Below, piece by piece: positions 1 through 6,940 of a stretch of DNA of 14,594 nucleotides (position 1 is the first letter of the stretch; every line of letters starts with the position of its first letter). A program made the position numbers and the translations under genes. The notes under the pieces are model-generated. The model was not told where the DNA came from and ran no database searches. It was given only the letters and a program-made list of their open reading frames with translations. The DNA is from STF1-138 sp035356975 (GTDB lineage: Bacteria; Patescibacteriota; Patescibacteriia; UBA1558; S5-K13). The stretch is from the NCBI GenBank assembly GCA_035356975.1, contig DAORGW010000022.1:1-14594 (forward strand), given 5' to 3'.

Positions 1-468
1 ATTAAAACTAAAATAATTTATTTTTTTATGAATTGTTGTTAAAAGGTTGTTATATAAATATTCAGTTTGATTTATTATTTCTAAAAGTAATTTTGTTCTC
101 TGGGTTGTAAAGCATTCATTTTTTTTCAATAAATTTTTAATAAAAATTGGTTCTTCTTGAGAAACAGAAAGTAAAAAATCTTGACCCACCACTAAAAGTA
201 TTGGATCTGTAAAAATTTGTTCATTATTGTCTCTTTGTCTTGGAAATCTTGCAAAAATATAAATTAACCCCTTTTTAATTTCCATACGAGGAGCTTCATA
301 TGGATCTAATGCGTCATTTAAAAGTCCGTAGTCTAGAGAAAATTTTGAAGACAATAATTTTAATTCATCTTCTTGTAAATTAAATGCTATAACCGCACTA
401 CCAACTCTAAAATCTTTCAATTTTCTAAGCTTTAAACTTTTTAACATTTTTTGGTAGTAATTGATCAT
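1..468 (-). CDS. corA: CorA-family Mg2+/divalent cation transporter, N-terminal part (runs off left edge)
   Basis: Reading the minus strand from the ATG at 468-466 gives 156 codons open to position 1, with no stop. The product starts MINYYQKMLK and contains a stretch around residues 52-73 (LDPYEAPRMEIKK, then LIYIFARFPR). This resembles the CorA cytoplasmic domain, where a D-x-x-E-x-PR-x-E element is followed by a hydrophobic strand; residues 80-100 (TDPILLVVGQDFLLSVSQ) continue the alternating strands. The two C-terminal membrane helices and the GMN selectivity motif would lie beyond the left edge and cannot be seen, so substrate and function are inferred from the family. The start lies 22 bp after the mnmA stop, which fits the last visible gene of the same operon. 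No Shine-Dalgarno motif precedes it. The gene is truncated by the window, not by mutation. Confidence 0.72.
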   Translation of the reverse strand, partial: MINYYQKMLKSLKLRKLKDFRVGSAVIAFNLQEDELKLLSSKFSLDYGLLNDALDPYEAPRMEIKKGLIYIFARFPRQRDNNEQIFTDPILLVVGQDFLLSVSQEEPIFIKNLLKKNECFTTQRTKLLLEIINQTEYLYNNLLTTIHKKINYFSFN

Positions 469-490
469 ATGATTATTCTAAAATTTTTAA

Positions 491-1555
491 TTAAATTATT
501 ATTCCTCCACCAAGACACTCATCTTTTTTATAAAAAACTGCAGATTGTCCAGATGTAATTGCGCGTTGTTTGTTTTTAAAAATTACTTTTATTTTATTTT
601 TTTCTTTGTATATCTCACATTCTTGATCTAATTGTCTGTACCTTGTTTTAACAGCGCATTTTAATGGAAATTTTGGCTCATTATTTGTCCACAATATATT
701 TACAACTTCACAAGATTCATAAAATAATTCTTCACTCCAAGAACCACGAGCTACGATTAATTGATTTTTTTCTATATTTTTTGAGATAACAAAATATGGT
801 ACTCCTCCACCAATTCCAATTCCCTTTCTTTGACCTATTGTATAATAATAGACTCCCTCGTGCTCGCCAATTTTTTTTCCATCTGTTGTTATTATATCAC
901 CCTTTTTTGGTTTTATTTGTGTTTTTAAAAATTCTGAAATATTTACCTCACCAATAAAGCAAATTCCTTGTGAATCTGCTTTTTCTGCTGTTGGTAATTT
1001 AGCTTTTTTAGCAATACGTCTTATCTCTGGTTTATCATATTCACCAACAGGAAAAAGGCTTTTTGATAATTGTTTTTGATTTAAAGTATATAGAAAATAA
1101 CTTTGATCTTTGTTTAAATCTTTTCCCTTCAATAAATGATAAATATTATTTTTATCTTTTTCAATTCTTGCATAATGTCCTGTTGCAATAAAATCAGCTC
1201 CAATTTTTAATGCTTTTTCTAAAAATAATTTGAATTTTATTTCTTTGTTACACATTATATCTGGATTTGGCGTAATTCCTTTTTTATATCCATCAAATAA
1301 ATAATCAACAACTTTTTCTTTGTATTCTTTTTCAAAATTTAAAGTATAAATAGGAATTTTTAAATGATCTGCGGTTCGTAGTGCATATTCATGATCTTCT
1401 TTCCAGGGACATTTGAATTTTCCAATGTCTTGTGACCAATTTTTCATATAATATCCAATAACATCATATCCTTGTTCTTTTAATAAAAAAGCGGCGACAG
1501 ATGAATCAACTCCGCCGCTTAATCCCAGAGCGACTTTTATTTTTCTATTTCGCAT
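491..1555 (-). CDS. mnmA: tRNA-specific 2-thiouridylase MnmA
   Basis: This cytoplasmic enzyme makes 2-thiouridine at the wobble position (U34) of Lys, Glu and Gln tRNAs, using ATP to adenylate the base and a relayed persulfide sulfur. At 354 residues it has the normal family length. The PP-loop SGGVDSS is at residues 13-19. The nucleophile/persulfide cysteine pair is visible as C102 (in NPDIMCNKEIKF) and C199 (in DSQGICFIGE). KDQSYFL (149-155) and TIGQRKGI (239-246) are further MnmA signatures leading into the C-terminal beta-barrel domains. The ATG at 1555 follows the AMP phosphorylase stop (TAA at 1561-1559) by 3 bases, which are a second TAA, so translation is probably coupled. No Shine-Dalgarno motif is seen. 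Nothing key is missing. The link to the RuBisCO cluster looks like operon packing and not a shared pathway. Confidence 0.97.
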   Translation of the reverse strand: MRNRKIKVALGLSGGVDSSVAAFLLKEQGYDVIGYYMKNWSQDIGKFKCPWKEDHEYALRTADHLKIPIYTLNFEKEYKEKVVDYLFDGYKKGITPNPDIMCNKEIKFKLFLEKALKIGADFIATGHYARIEKDKNNIYHLLKGKDLNKDQSYFLYTLNQKQLSKSLFPVGEYDKPEIRRIAKKAKLPTAEKADSQGICFIGEVNISEFLKTQIKPKKGDIITTDGKKIGEHEGVYYYTIGQRKGIGIGGGVPYFVISKNIEKNQLIVARGSWSEELFYESCEVVNILWTNNEPKFPLKCAVKTRYRQLDQECEIYKEKNKIKVIFKNKQRAITSGQSAVFYKKDECLGGGIII

Positions 1556-1558
1556 TTA

Positions 1559-3058
1559 TTATTGTATTTTAAAAACTTCAAGTCCCTTTTTAATAGCATT
1601 TAATGCAAGATCCATTCTTTCTTTATTTTGAGCGTATAATGTAAACAACCTCTCGCCCTTTTTTACTTTATTTCCAAATTCTTTATTTAAATAAATTCCA
1701 GCAAATTTATCATTTGGAGCACCAAGAGTGCGACATATATCATTTATAGCTTTTTGATTTACTAGAATAATTTTTCCATCCTTTGCTGCATTAATATAAT
1801 TTTTTATAGCGCCAATTGTAATATCTTCTGAATCAATATCTGGTTTACCGCCCTGCGCTTTAATTATTTCTTGCATTTTTTTCCACGCCTCCCCGCTTTG
1901 TAGTTGTTTCCAAGCCAATCCCTGACCCTGACCATTTTTTGCTTTTTTACATAATTCTAAAACTCTTCCAGCCATTTTAATTCCTTCACTTTCTAAATCT
2001 CCTGGCCTATTTTCTTTTTGTTGTAATACGCGCAAGACATCACGAGCTTCAAGCGCTGGTCCAATTCCCTTACCAATAGGGTCTCTTACTGGAACTATTA
2101 CGACATCGATTTTTACTTTAAATCTTTTGGCTAAATATTCAAATTTTTGTTTTATTATTTTTGCTTCAGATAATTCTGGAATTTTTGTTGTTTCTCCAAT
2201 TGGTAAATCAATTACAATATGTGTTGCGCCCGATGCAATTTTTTTAGCCATAATAGAAACAATTGCCTTATCGTAACTTTCTAGAGACATTGGATAATTT
2301 ATTTTGATAATTCTGTCATCAGCTGGTGCTAGATCAAGACCACCACCCCACACTAGACACGCATTTGTTTTTTCAATTATCTGTTTTATTTTTTTGACTC
2401 CATGACTTACAGGACATAATACTTCCATTGTATCAGCTGTACCAGACACAGAAGTAATAGCACGAGATGATGTTTTTGGAATCTTAATACCAAGAGAGGC
2501 GACAATTGGCACGACAATCATCGCAGCCTCATTTCCGGCTATTCCCCCGAAACTATGCTTATCTGCAACTACTCCTTTAAATTCCATTTTACCGCCATTT
2601 AAAACCATTGCTTTGGTTAAATAATATAATTCTTCATTTTTTGATGGATTCATATATGAAGCTGCTACAAAATATGCAATTTGAGTATTGGACAACCTAT
2701 TTTCTACAATGTCTTTCATTATAGAATTACAATCTTTTTCATTAAGAGGCTTTCCAAATATTTTTTTCTTTATCGCATTAACTGATTCAGCGCGTCCTAT
2801 AAAATCAATTTCAACTATTTCCCCGTCATGAAGTGTAGAGTATTTATCCCAAAAATTACTATACAAACCTAAATTTCCTCTATTTATTTTTTTAATAGAT
2901 GTATTTGCTTCAACAATGGCTTTTTTACCGCGCCATGAAATCTGAATTTTATCTCCAGCTCTAATTCCAAAATGATATGCTTCTTCTTCATGAAGCATTG
3001 CTATTGGTTCTGCGCCAGTTTTTATATCAAGTTTTTTTGCTTTTAAAAAGAAAGACAT
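1559..3058 (-). CDS. AMP phosphorylase (archaeal-type, thymidine phosphorylase superfamily)
   Basis: Predicted to split AMP (and probably CMP/UMP) with phosphate into the free base and ribose-1,5-bisphosphate, the entry step of the nucleotide-to-RuBisCO pathway. At 499 residues it has the archaeal-type length: an extra N-terminal domain (about 1-85) precedes the pyrimidine-nucleoside-phosphorylase core. Core motifs are DKHSFGG (166-172), KTSSRAITS (195-203) and SGTADTME (205-212), the phosphate and nucleotide-binding loops, then VWGGGLDLAPADD (236-248). The N-terminal extension and the neighbouring isomerase and RuBisCO are the reasons to prefer AMP phosphorylase over thymidine phosphorylase (DeoA), which is shorter and lacks that domain. 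In the loop after DKHS the protein reads GGIAGNEAAM where I recall GGVPGNRTTM in archaeal enzymes; this may affect base preference. The start is 33 bp after the RuBisCO stop, with an A/T-only leader. Confidence 0.94.
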   Translation of the reverse strand: MSFFLKAKKLDIKTGAEPIAMLHEEEAYHFGIRAGDKIQISWRGKKAIVEANTSIKKINRGNLGLYSNFWDKYSTLHDGEIVEIDFIGRAESVNAIKKKIFGKPLNEKDCNSIMKDIVENRLSNTQIAYFVAASYMNPSKNEELYYLTKAMVLNGGKMEFKGVVADKHSFGGIAGNEAAMIVVPIVASLGIKIPKTSSRAITSVSGTADTMEVLCPVSHGVKKIKQIIEKTNACLVWGGGLDLAPADDRIIKINYPMSLESYDKAIVSIMAKKIASGATHIVIDLPIGETTKIPELSEAKIIKQKFEYLAKRFKVKIDVVIVPVRDPIGKGIGPALEARDVLRVLQQKENRPGDLESEGIKMAGRVLELCKKAKNGQGQGLAWKQLQSGEAWKKMQEIIKAQGGKPDIDSEDITIGAIKNYINAAKDGKIILVNQKAINDICRTLGAPNDKFAGIYLNKEFGNKVKKGERLFTLYAQNKERMDLALNAIKKGLEVFKIQ

Positions 3059-3091
3059 AAATGTATTTTTTATTTATTAATTTATTGTAAA

Positions 3092-4366
3092 TTATTTCTT
3101 ATTTTTCCAATATTTCTGAGCCTCTAAATATTCTTTGAATTTATTTTTATCTATTTTTATTTTTTTGTCTATGGCAAGTTCAACTGACTGATAGCAGGCT
3201 TTAGCTCCAGCACTTGATCCATTTGGATGGCCATGAATTCCGCCACCATAATTTATTATTAAATCTGTTCCTAAAATATCAATTAATTTTTTTGTAAGGC
3301 CTGGGTATAGTCCACCTGAGGCAATTGGAAAAGTTGGTTTTATTTTTGCCCAATTCTCTCTAAGCACTTTATTAATACCAAAATCTTCTTTTAGGGATTT
3401 GTTAATTTTCATAACTTCTTCTGCTGATCCGTCCATTTTTCCCACAACAGTTCCTGTGTGTAATTGATCAATGCCAGAGAGTCTTGCTAGTTTTGCGATT
3501 ACAAGCATACTCATTCCATGACGTGGATTTCTTGTAAACATTGAATGTCCTGCACGATGACCATGAATTATAAGTCCTAAATTTGCTCTTCTTAAAACTT
3601 GTACATTATCAAGTCCAACAGAAACCAAATCAACCATTATACATTTCCCACCATGAGATTTAACAAATTTAGCTCTTTCTAACATTATATCCATTGGAGC
3701 CGTTATGTTAAAAACATGAATTTTTTTTTGTCCTGTTTCTTTTTCTGCTTTATTTTTTAATTTCATTACTTCAATAACCCTGTCTTTGAATTTATTAAAA
3801 CTCATATCAGTTAAATTTTCGTCATCTTTTACAACATCAACGCCACTAATCCATACATCATAGGCTAATTTTGCATGTTGTTTTGAATTTAATCCGACCT
3901 TTGGTTTAATAATAGAGCCAATTAAAGGTCTTTCATAGATATTCATTAATTTTCTAACCCCATTTATTCCATAATATGGCCCCTGAAATGAATTTATATA
4001 TTTTGTAGATAAACTTAAATCTTCTAATCTTAAATTATCAATAATTTTCATTGAAAATATATTTCCAGCAAGAGCTGACAAAAGTTGTGGAATGCTTCCC
4101 AATTCAAAATCTTCTATCGGATAAGCAATATGCACTATTTTTTTCTTTTTATCAATATAAAAAATTTGAGGAGCTAATCTGTTAAAGGTTTTTTGATTTA
4201 GTGTTGATAATTTAGTCCACGTCCCAATAGATGATTCAGCGGCAACTTCAACTGCAGCTTTCTCCAAACTTAATTTAGATTCAATTCTATAAGTAGCAAT
4301 AATATCATCTTTATGTGGTTTATAATTTAAATTTACAAATGATTTTTTTTTCATATTATTTTGCAT
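3092..4366 (-). CDS. rbcL: Ribulose-1,5-bisphosphate carboxylase large subunit, form III
   Basis: Adds CO2 to ribulose-1,5-bisphosphate to give two 3-phosphoglycerates. All catalytic residues are present, so this is a true RuBisCO and not a RuBisCO-like protein (spinach numbers in brackets): E44 [60], T49/W50 [65/66], N102 [123], K154 and K156 in IKPK [175, 177], carbamylated K180 with D182 and E183 in VKDDEN [201, 203, 204], H268/H270/R271 in IHGHRA [292, 294, 295], H303 [327], K310 of loop 6 [334], S350 [379] and GGG 374-376. KDDENLT and IHGHRAGH resemble archaeal form III and not form II/III, where I recall KNDEP. No small-subunit gene is nearby. The ATG at 4366 overlaps the isomerase gene by 11 bp; the alternative ATG (Met5, at 4354) falls one base after the isomerase stop and is equally plausible, giving 424 or 420 residues. 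Confidence 0.96.
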   Translation of the reverse strand: MQNNMKKKSFVNLNYKPHKDDIIATYRIESKLSLEKAAVEVAAESSIGTWTKLSTLNQKTFNRLAPQIFYIDKKKKIVHIAYPIEDFELGSIPQLLSALAGNIFSMKIIDNLRLEDLSLSTKYINSFQGPYYGINGVRKLMNIYERPLIGSIIKPKVGLNSKQHAKLAYDVWISGVDVVKDDENLTDMSFNKFKDRVIEVMKLKNKAEKETGQKKIHVFNITAPMDIMLERAKFVKSHGGKCIMVDLVSVGLDNVQVLRRANLGLIIHGHRAGHSMFTRNPRHGMSMLVIAKLARLSGIDQLHTGTVVGKMDGSAEEVMKINKSLKEDFGINKVLRENWAKIKPTFPIASGGLYPGLTKKLIDILGTDLIINYGGGIHGHPNGSSAGAKACYQSVELAIDKKIKIDKNKFKEYLEAQKYWKNKK

Positions 4367-5303
4367 TTATTAATTGTACTTTTTTTTCAAAGAGCCATGG
4401 ATAATATTTTTCGATATAGTTATTTACTTCATGCGGCTTTATAACTCCAAATTCACATATTATTCCAGTAATATATTCATCTGGAATATAATCAAAAGCA
4501 ATATTTATAATATTTAATTTTTTTGAAATTGGATTTTTCCAGATTTCATTATTATTTCTTATCTCAATATTTATCGTGTTTTGAGAATCAAGCTTTAATA
4601 GTGTTCCTGCTATATAAAAAGGAATTTTATTTGTTTTGCAAGCAAGCGCTATTCCATAAGAACCGATTTTATTTATAGCTGATCCATCAATTGAAATAGC
4701 ATCACAACCAAGTATTACTTTATCCATTTTTAAATCTCCGGAATGATTGGAAATAAAAAATTCTGCAGCTGAATCGACAATCATTGTTGTTTTTATACCA
4801 CTTTGAACTAATTTTTTTGAAGTAATTCTACCCTGCATAAGTGGACGAGCTTCTGTATTATAAACTGATATTTTTTTATTTTTTTGTGAAATTAATATTT
4901 TTTCAACAATAGATGAGTGACAATGAGTTAAAATTCTATCATCTTTACTTATTAAATTAGCCCCATTTTTTATAATTCGACTCTCTGTTTTTAAAATTAA
5001 TTCTCTAAATAGTCCAATTAACTGCCCAATATTTAAAATAGCTTCTTGAGTCGTATCAAATGTTCTATTATAATATTTATTTTCTATAAATTTAAGCGCA
5101 TTTCTAGCCATTGGTTCTGTCGCACGAAGTTCTGTTATTTTACGACTTTCAGAAAAAAATTTTTTTTCAAAATTTTTTATATCTAAATTTTTATATCTTA
5201 TACATAAACCCTCAAAAATATCCAAAGTTGCCTTACATACACTTGTAGCTCCCTGAATTTTTACTGATTTTATATCAGCTATTATTTTATTTATATTTTT
5301 CAT
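4356..5303 (-). CDS. Ribose-1,5-bisphosphate isomerase (eIF2B/MtnA-like, e2b2)
   Basis: Converts ribose-1,5-bisphosphate from AMP phosphorylase into ribulose-1,5-bisphosphate for RuBisCO. The 315-residue protein has the eIF2B alpha/MtnA Rossmann-like fold after an N-terminal helical region. Catalytic C128 is in LTHCHSS and D201 in ILGCDAI, at the positions of Cys133 and Asp202 in the Thermococcus enzyme. Other family motifs are TEARPLMQGRIT (150-161), VDSAAEFF (176-183) and NKIGSYGIAL (211-220). Near the N-terminus it reads KIQGATSV (15-22), where relatives commonly have Arg before Gly-Ala. It is the first pathway gene to be transcribed and is followed at once by RuBisCO. That adjacency, together with the Cys/Asp pair, favours R15P isomerase over methylthioribose-1-phosphate isomerase or an initiation-factor subunit. 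The start is 5 bp after the ATPase stop. Confidence 0.93.
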   Translation of the reverse strand: MKNINKIIADIKSVKIQGATSVCKATLDIFEGLCIRYKNLDIKNFEKKFFSESRKITELRATEPMARNALKFIENKYYNRTFDTTQEAILNIGQLIGLFRELILKTESRIIKNGANLISKDDRILTHCHSSIVEKILISQKNKKISVYNTEARPLMQGRITSKKLVQSGIKTTMIVDSAAEFFISNHSGDLKMDKVILGCDAISIDGSAINKIGSYGIALACKTNKIPFYIAGTLLKLDSQNTINIEIRNNNEIWKNPISKKLNIINIAFDYIPDEYITGIICEFGVIKPHEVNNYIEKYYPWLFEKKVQLINAK

Positions 5304-5308
5304 ATTTT

Positions 5309-6916
5309 TTATCTTTCTTTATGTAATGGTTCATAATCATCCTCTTCATCATCCACACTAAAAGCTTGCTCTAGACTCAAAGATTTTGATTGTTTATCTT
5401 TCTCTTTTTCTTCTTTTTCGGTCTTTTTTTTATTAAAACAATCGTTGCAATAAACAGGTCTTATTCCGTCTGGTTTAAATGGTACTGTAATTTCTTTACC
5501 ACATTCATCACATTTTGTAGGAAACAATTCTTTATTAGTTTTTGTTTGTGATTGTGTTTTTTTGTTTTCAGTTTTTAATTTTTCTATTCTTTGTTCAAGT
5601 GTAGCATTTTCTTCTTCCTCATCTTCTTCTGACAACATCCCACTCCACTTGGCTATTTTTGTTTCAACTATTTCACGAGCAGTTGTGTATCTTTCACGAG
5701 ATACTCTTATAACCTTCTCTCCGATTTCTAGACCATTTTCAGGAATTGGCATTGGAGCAAGTGTTGTTGCTTGAAATGGATTTGAGGCTACTCCGTCAAT
5801 CATTAATTTAATATATATTCTATATTTAGTTAAATTTACTAAATCCTCGTGATCTATATATGGTTCAAATTCTTTTTCTAAAAATTCTGCATCAGCAGCG
5901 CCAATTCTAAAAATTACCATGGTACCCACATTTCCAAATATTGCAGCTCTTACGGATTCACTTAATTGTTCTATATATTGATGAGCAACAATTAAATTTA
6001 AACGATATTTTCTGGCCTCCGACAATATATTAGAAAAAGAATCTGTAGCAAAATTTTGAAATTCATCAACATATAGATAAAAATCTTTTCTCTCTTCTTC
6101 TGGCATATCAACTCTACTCATAATAGCAAGTTGAATTTTTGTAATTATCATAGCACCAAGAAGAGCCGAATTATCTTCACCTATTCTTCCCTTTGATAGA
6201 TTCATAAGCAATATTTTATTGCTATCTACAATATTTCTTATATCAATAGAAGATTTTACTTGTCCCACTATATTTCTGGTAAGTGGCGTTGATAAAAACC
6301 TTCCAACTTTATTTTGAATAGGTGCTATTGCTTCAGCTTGAAATTTTTGTGGATATTTATCATATTCATCAACCCAAAATGATCTTACAACCGGATCTGT
6401 GATGTTTTTTACAACCTTATCTCTATATTTTTTATCAACAAGCATTCTCATAATCCCAAGTAATGTTGCACCCGGATATTCAAGTAATGCCATAATTGCA
6501 TTATTTAAAACATACTCTAATCTTGGTCCCCAAGAATCTGCCCAAATTTTTTTAAATACACCAAGAAGTCCCGATGCAATTAAATGTCTTTTTGTTACAT
6601 CGACATTTTCTAAAACATTAAAAGCAATAGGATAATCAAAATCTGATGGATTAAAATAAACAACATCATTAATTCTATTTGGTGGAATAAAATTTAAAAC
6701 TTTTTCAACTAAATCTCCGTGTGGATCAACTAAGGCTACTCCATGACCATTTAAAATGTCTTGGATTACCATATTTTCAATAAGAACAGATTTTCCCATA
6801 CCTGTTTTTCCAATAAAATACATATGACGCCTTCTGTCATCAGTTTTTATTCCAAATTTTTTTGCCTGACCTCTAAAATTTGTTATTCCTAGAAGTGTTA
6901 CATCTTCTCTTCTCAT
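5309..6916 (-). CDS. VirD4/TraG/TraD-type (HerA superfamily) ATPase with C-terminal CxxC-x17-CxxC zinc module
   Basis: A RecA-like DNA-translocase type ATPase. Walker A GKTGMGKS is at 36-43, the strand LVDPHGDL at 62-69, Walker B LYVDEF at 281-286 and the sensor-like AHQY at 311-314, all in the order seen in type IV secretion coupling proteins. It has no membrane segment of its own; the partner encoded just upstream has one. After the ATPase core (to about 400) come an acidic, Glu-rich linker (429-458) and a zinc module with C469, C472, C490 and C493, spaced exactly CxxC-x17-CxxC. The tail is charged, lysine-rich and then acidic. No relaxase, VirB4 or pilin gene is nearby, so conjugation proper is not supported; DNA pumping, import or pilus-linked uptake are open options. 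The gap to the upstream gene is 24 bp and is filled by a hairpin. Confidence 0.88.
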   Translation of the reverse strand: MRREDVTLLGITNFRGQAKKFGIKTDDRRRHMYFIGKTGMGKSVLIENMVIQDILNGHGVALVDPHGDLVEKVLNFIPPNRINDVVYFNPSDFDYPIAFNVLENVDVTKRHLIASGLLGVFKKIWADSWGPRLEYVLNNAIMALLEYPGATLLGIMRMLVDKKYRDKVVKNITDPVVRSFWVDEYDKYPQKFQAEAIAPIQNKVGRFLSTPLTRNIVGQVKSSIDIRNIVDSNKILLMNLSKGRIGEDNSALLGAMIITKIQLAIMSRVDMPEEERKDFYLYVDEFQNFATDSFSNILSEARKYRLNLIVAHQYIEQLSESVRAAIFGNVGTMVIFRIGAADAEFLEKEFEPYIDHEDLVNLTKYRIYIKLMIDGVASNPFQATTLAPMPIPENGLEIGEKVIRVSRERYTTAREIVETKIAKWSGMLSEEDEEEENATLEQRIEKLKTENKKTQSQTKTNKELFPTKCDECGKEITVPFKPDGIRPVYCNDCFNKKKTEKEEKEKDKQSKSLSLEQAFSVDDEEDDYEPLHKER

Positions 6917-6924
6917 ATTTTTAT

Positions 6925-6940
6925 TACCGTTTTAACGGTA
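6925..6940 (-). promoter_or_regulatory. Hairpin filling the gap between the DUF8128-like gene and the TraD-type ATPase gene
   Basis: The minus strand reads TACCGT-TAAA-ACGGTA: a 6-bp perfect stem with a 4-base loop, unusually GC-rich for this window. It begins directly after the upstream stop codon (TAA at 6943-6941) and ends 8 bases before the ATPase ATG (6916). It is followed by AATAAAAAT and not a U-run, so it does not look like an intrinsic terminator. A role in mRNA stability, partial termination or control of ATPase translation is inference. Confidence 0.5.

Noticed and set aside
1559..3058. Annotation as thymidine phosphorylase (DeoA)
   Set aside because: The extra N-terminal domain, the length and the adjacency to R15P isomerase and RuBisCO fit AMP phosphorylase better.
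3092..4366. RuBisCO-like protein (form IV)
   Set aside because: Every catalytic and metal-binding residue that I could place is present, including the carbamylated lysine and the loop 6 lysine.
5562..5774. Plus-strand open frame of about 70 codons
   Set aside because: It lies opposite the ATPase gene over its low-complexity acidic linker, and its serine/valine-rich product is what an antisense reading of Glu/Asp-rich codons gives.
6399..6635. Plus-strand open frame of about 78 codons
   Set aside because: Antisense to the conserved ATPase core, with no leader and no recognisable product.
5309..6916. Part of an integrated conjugative element
   Set aside because: No relaxase, VirB4, integrase, attachment site or repeat is visible, and the genes lie in a dense operon with metabolic genes.
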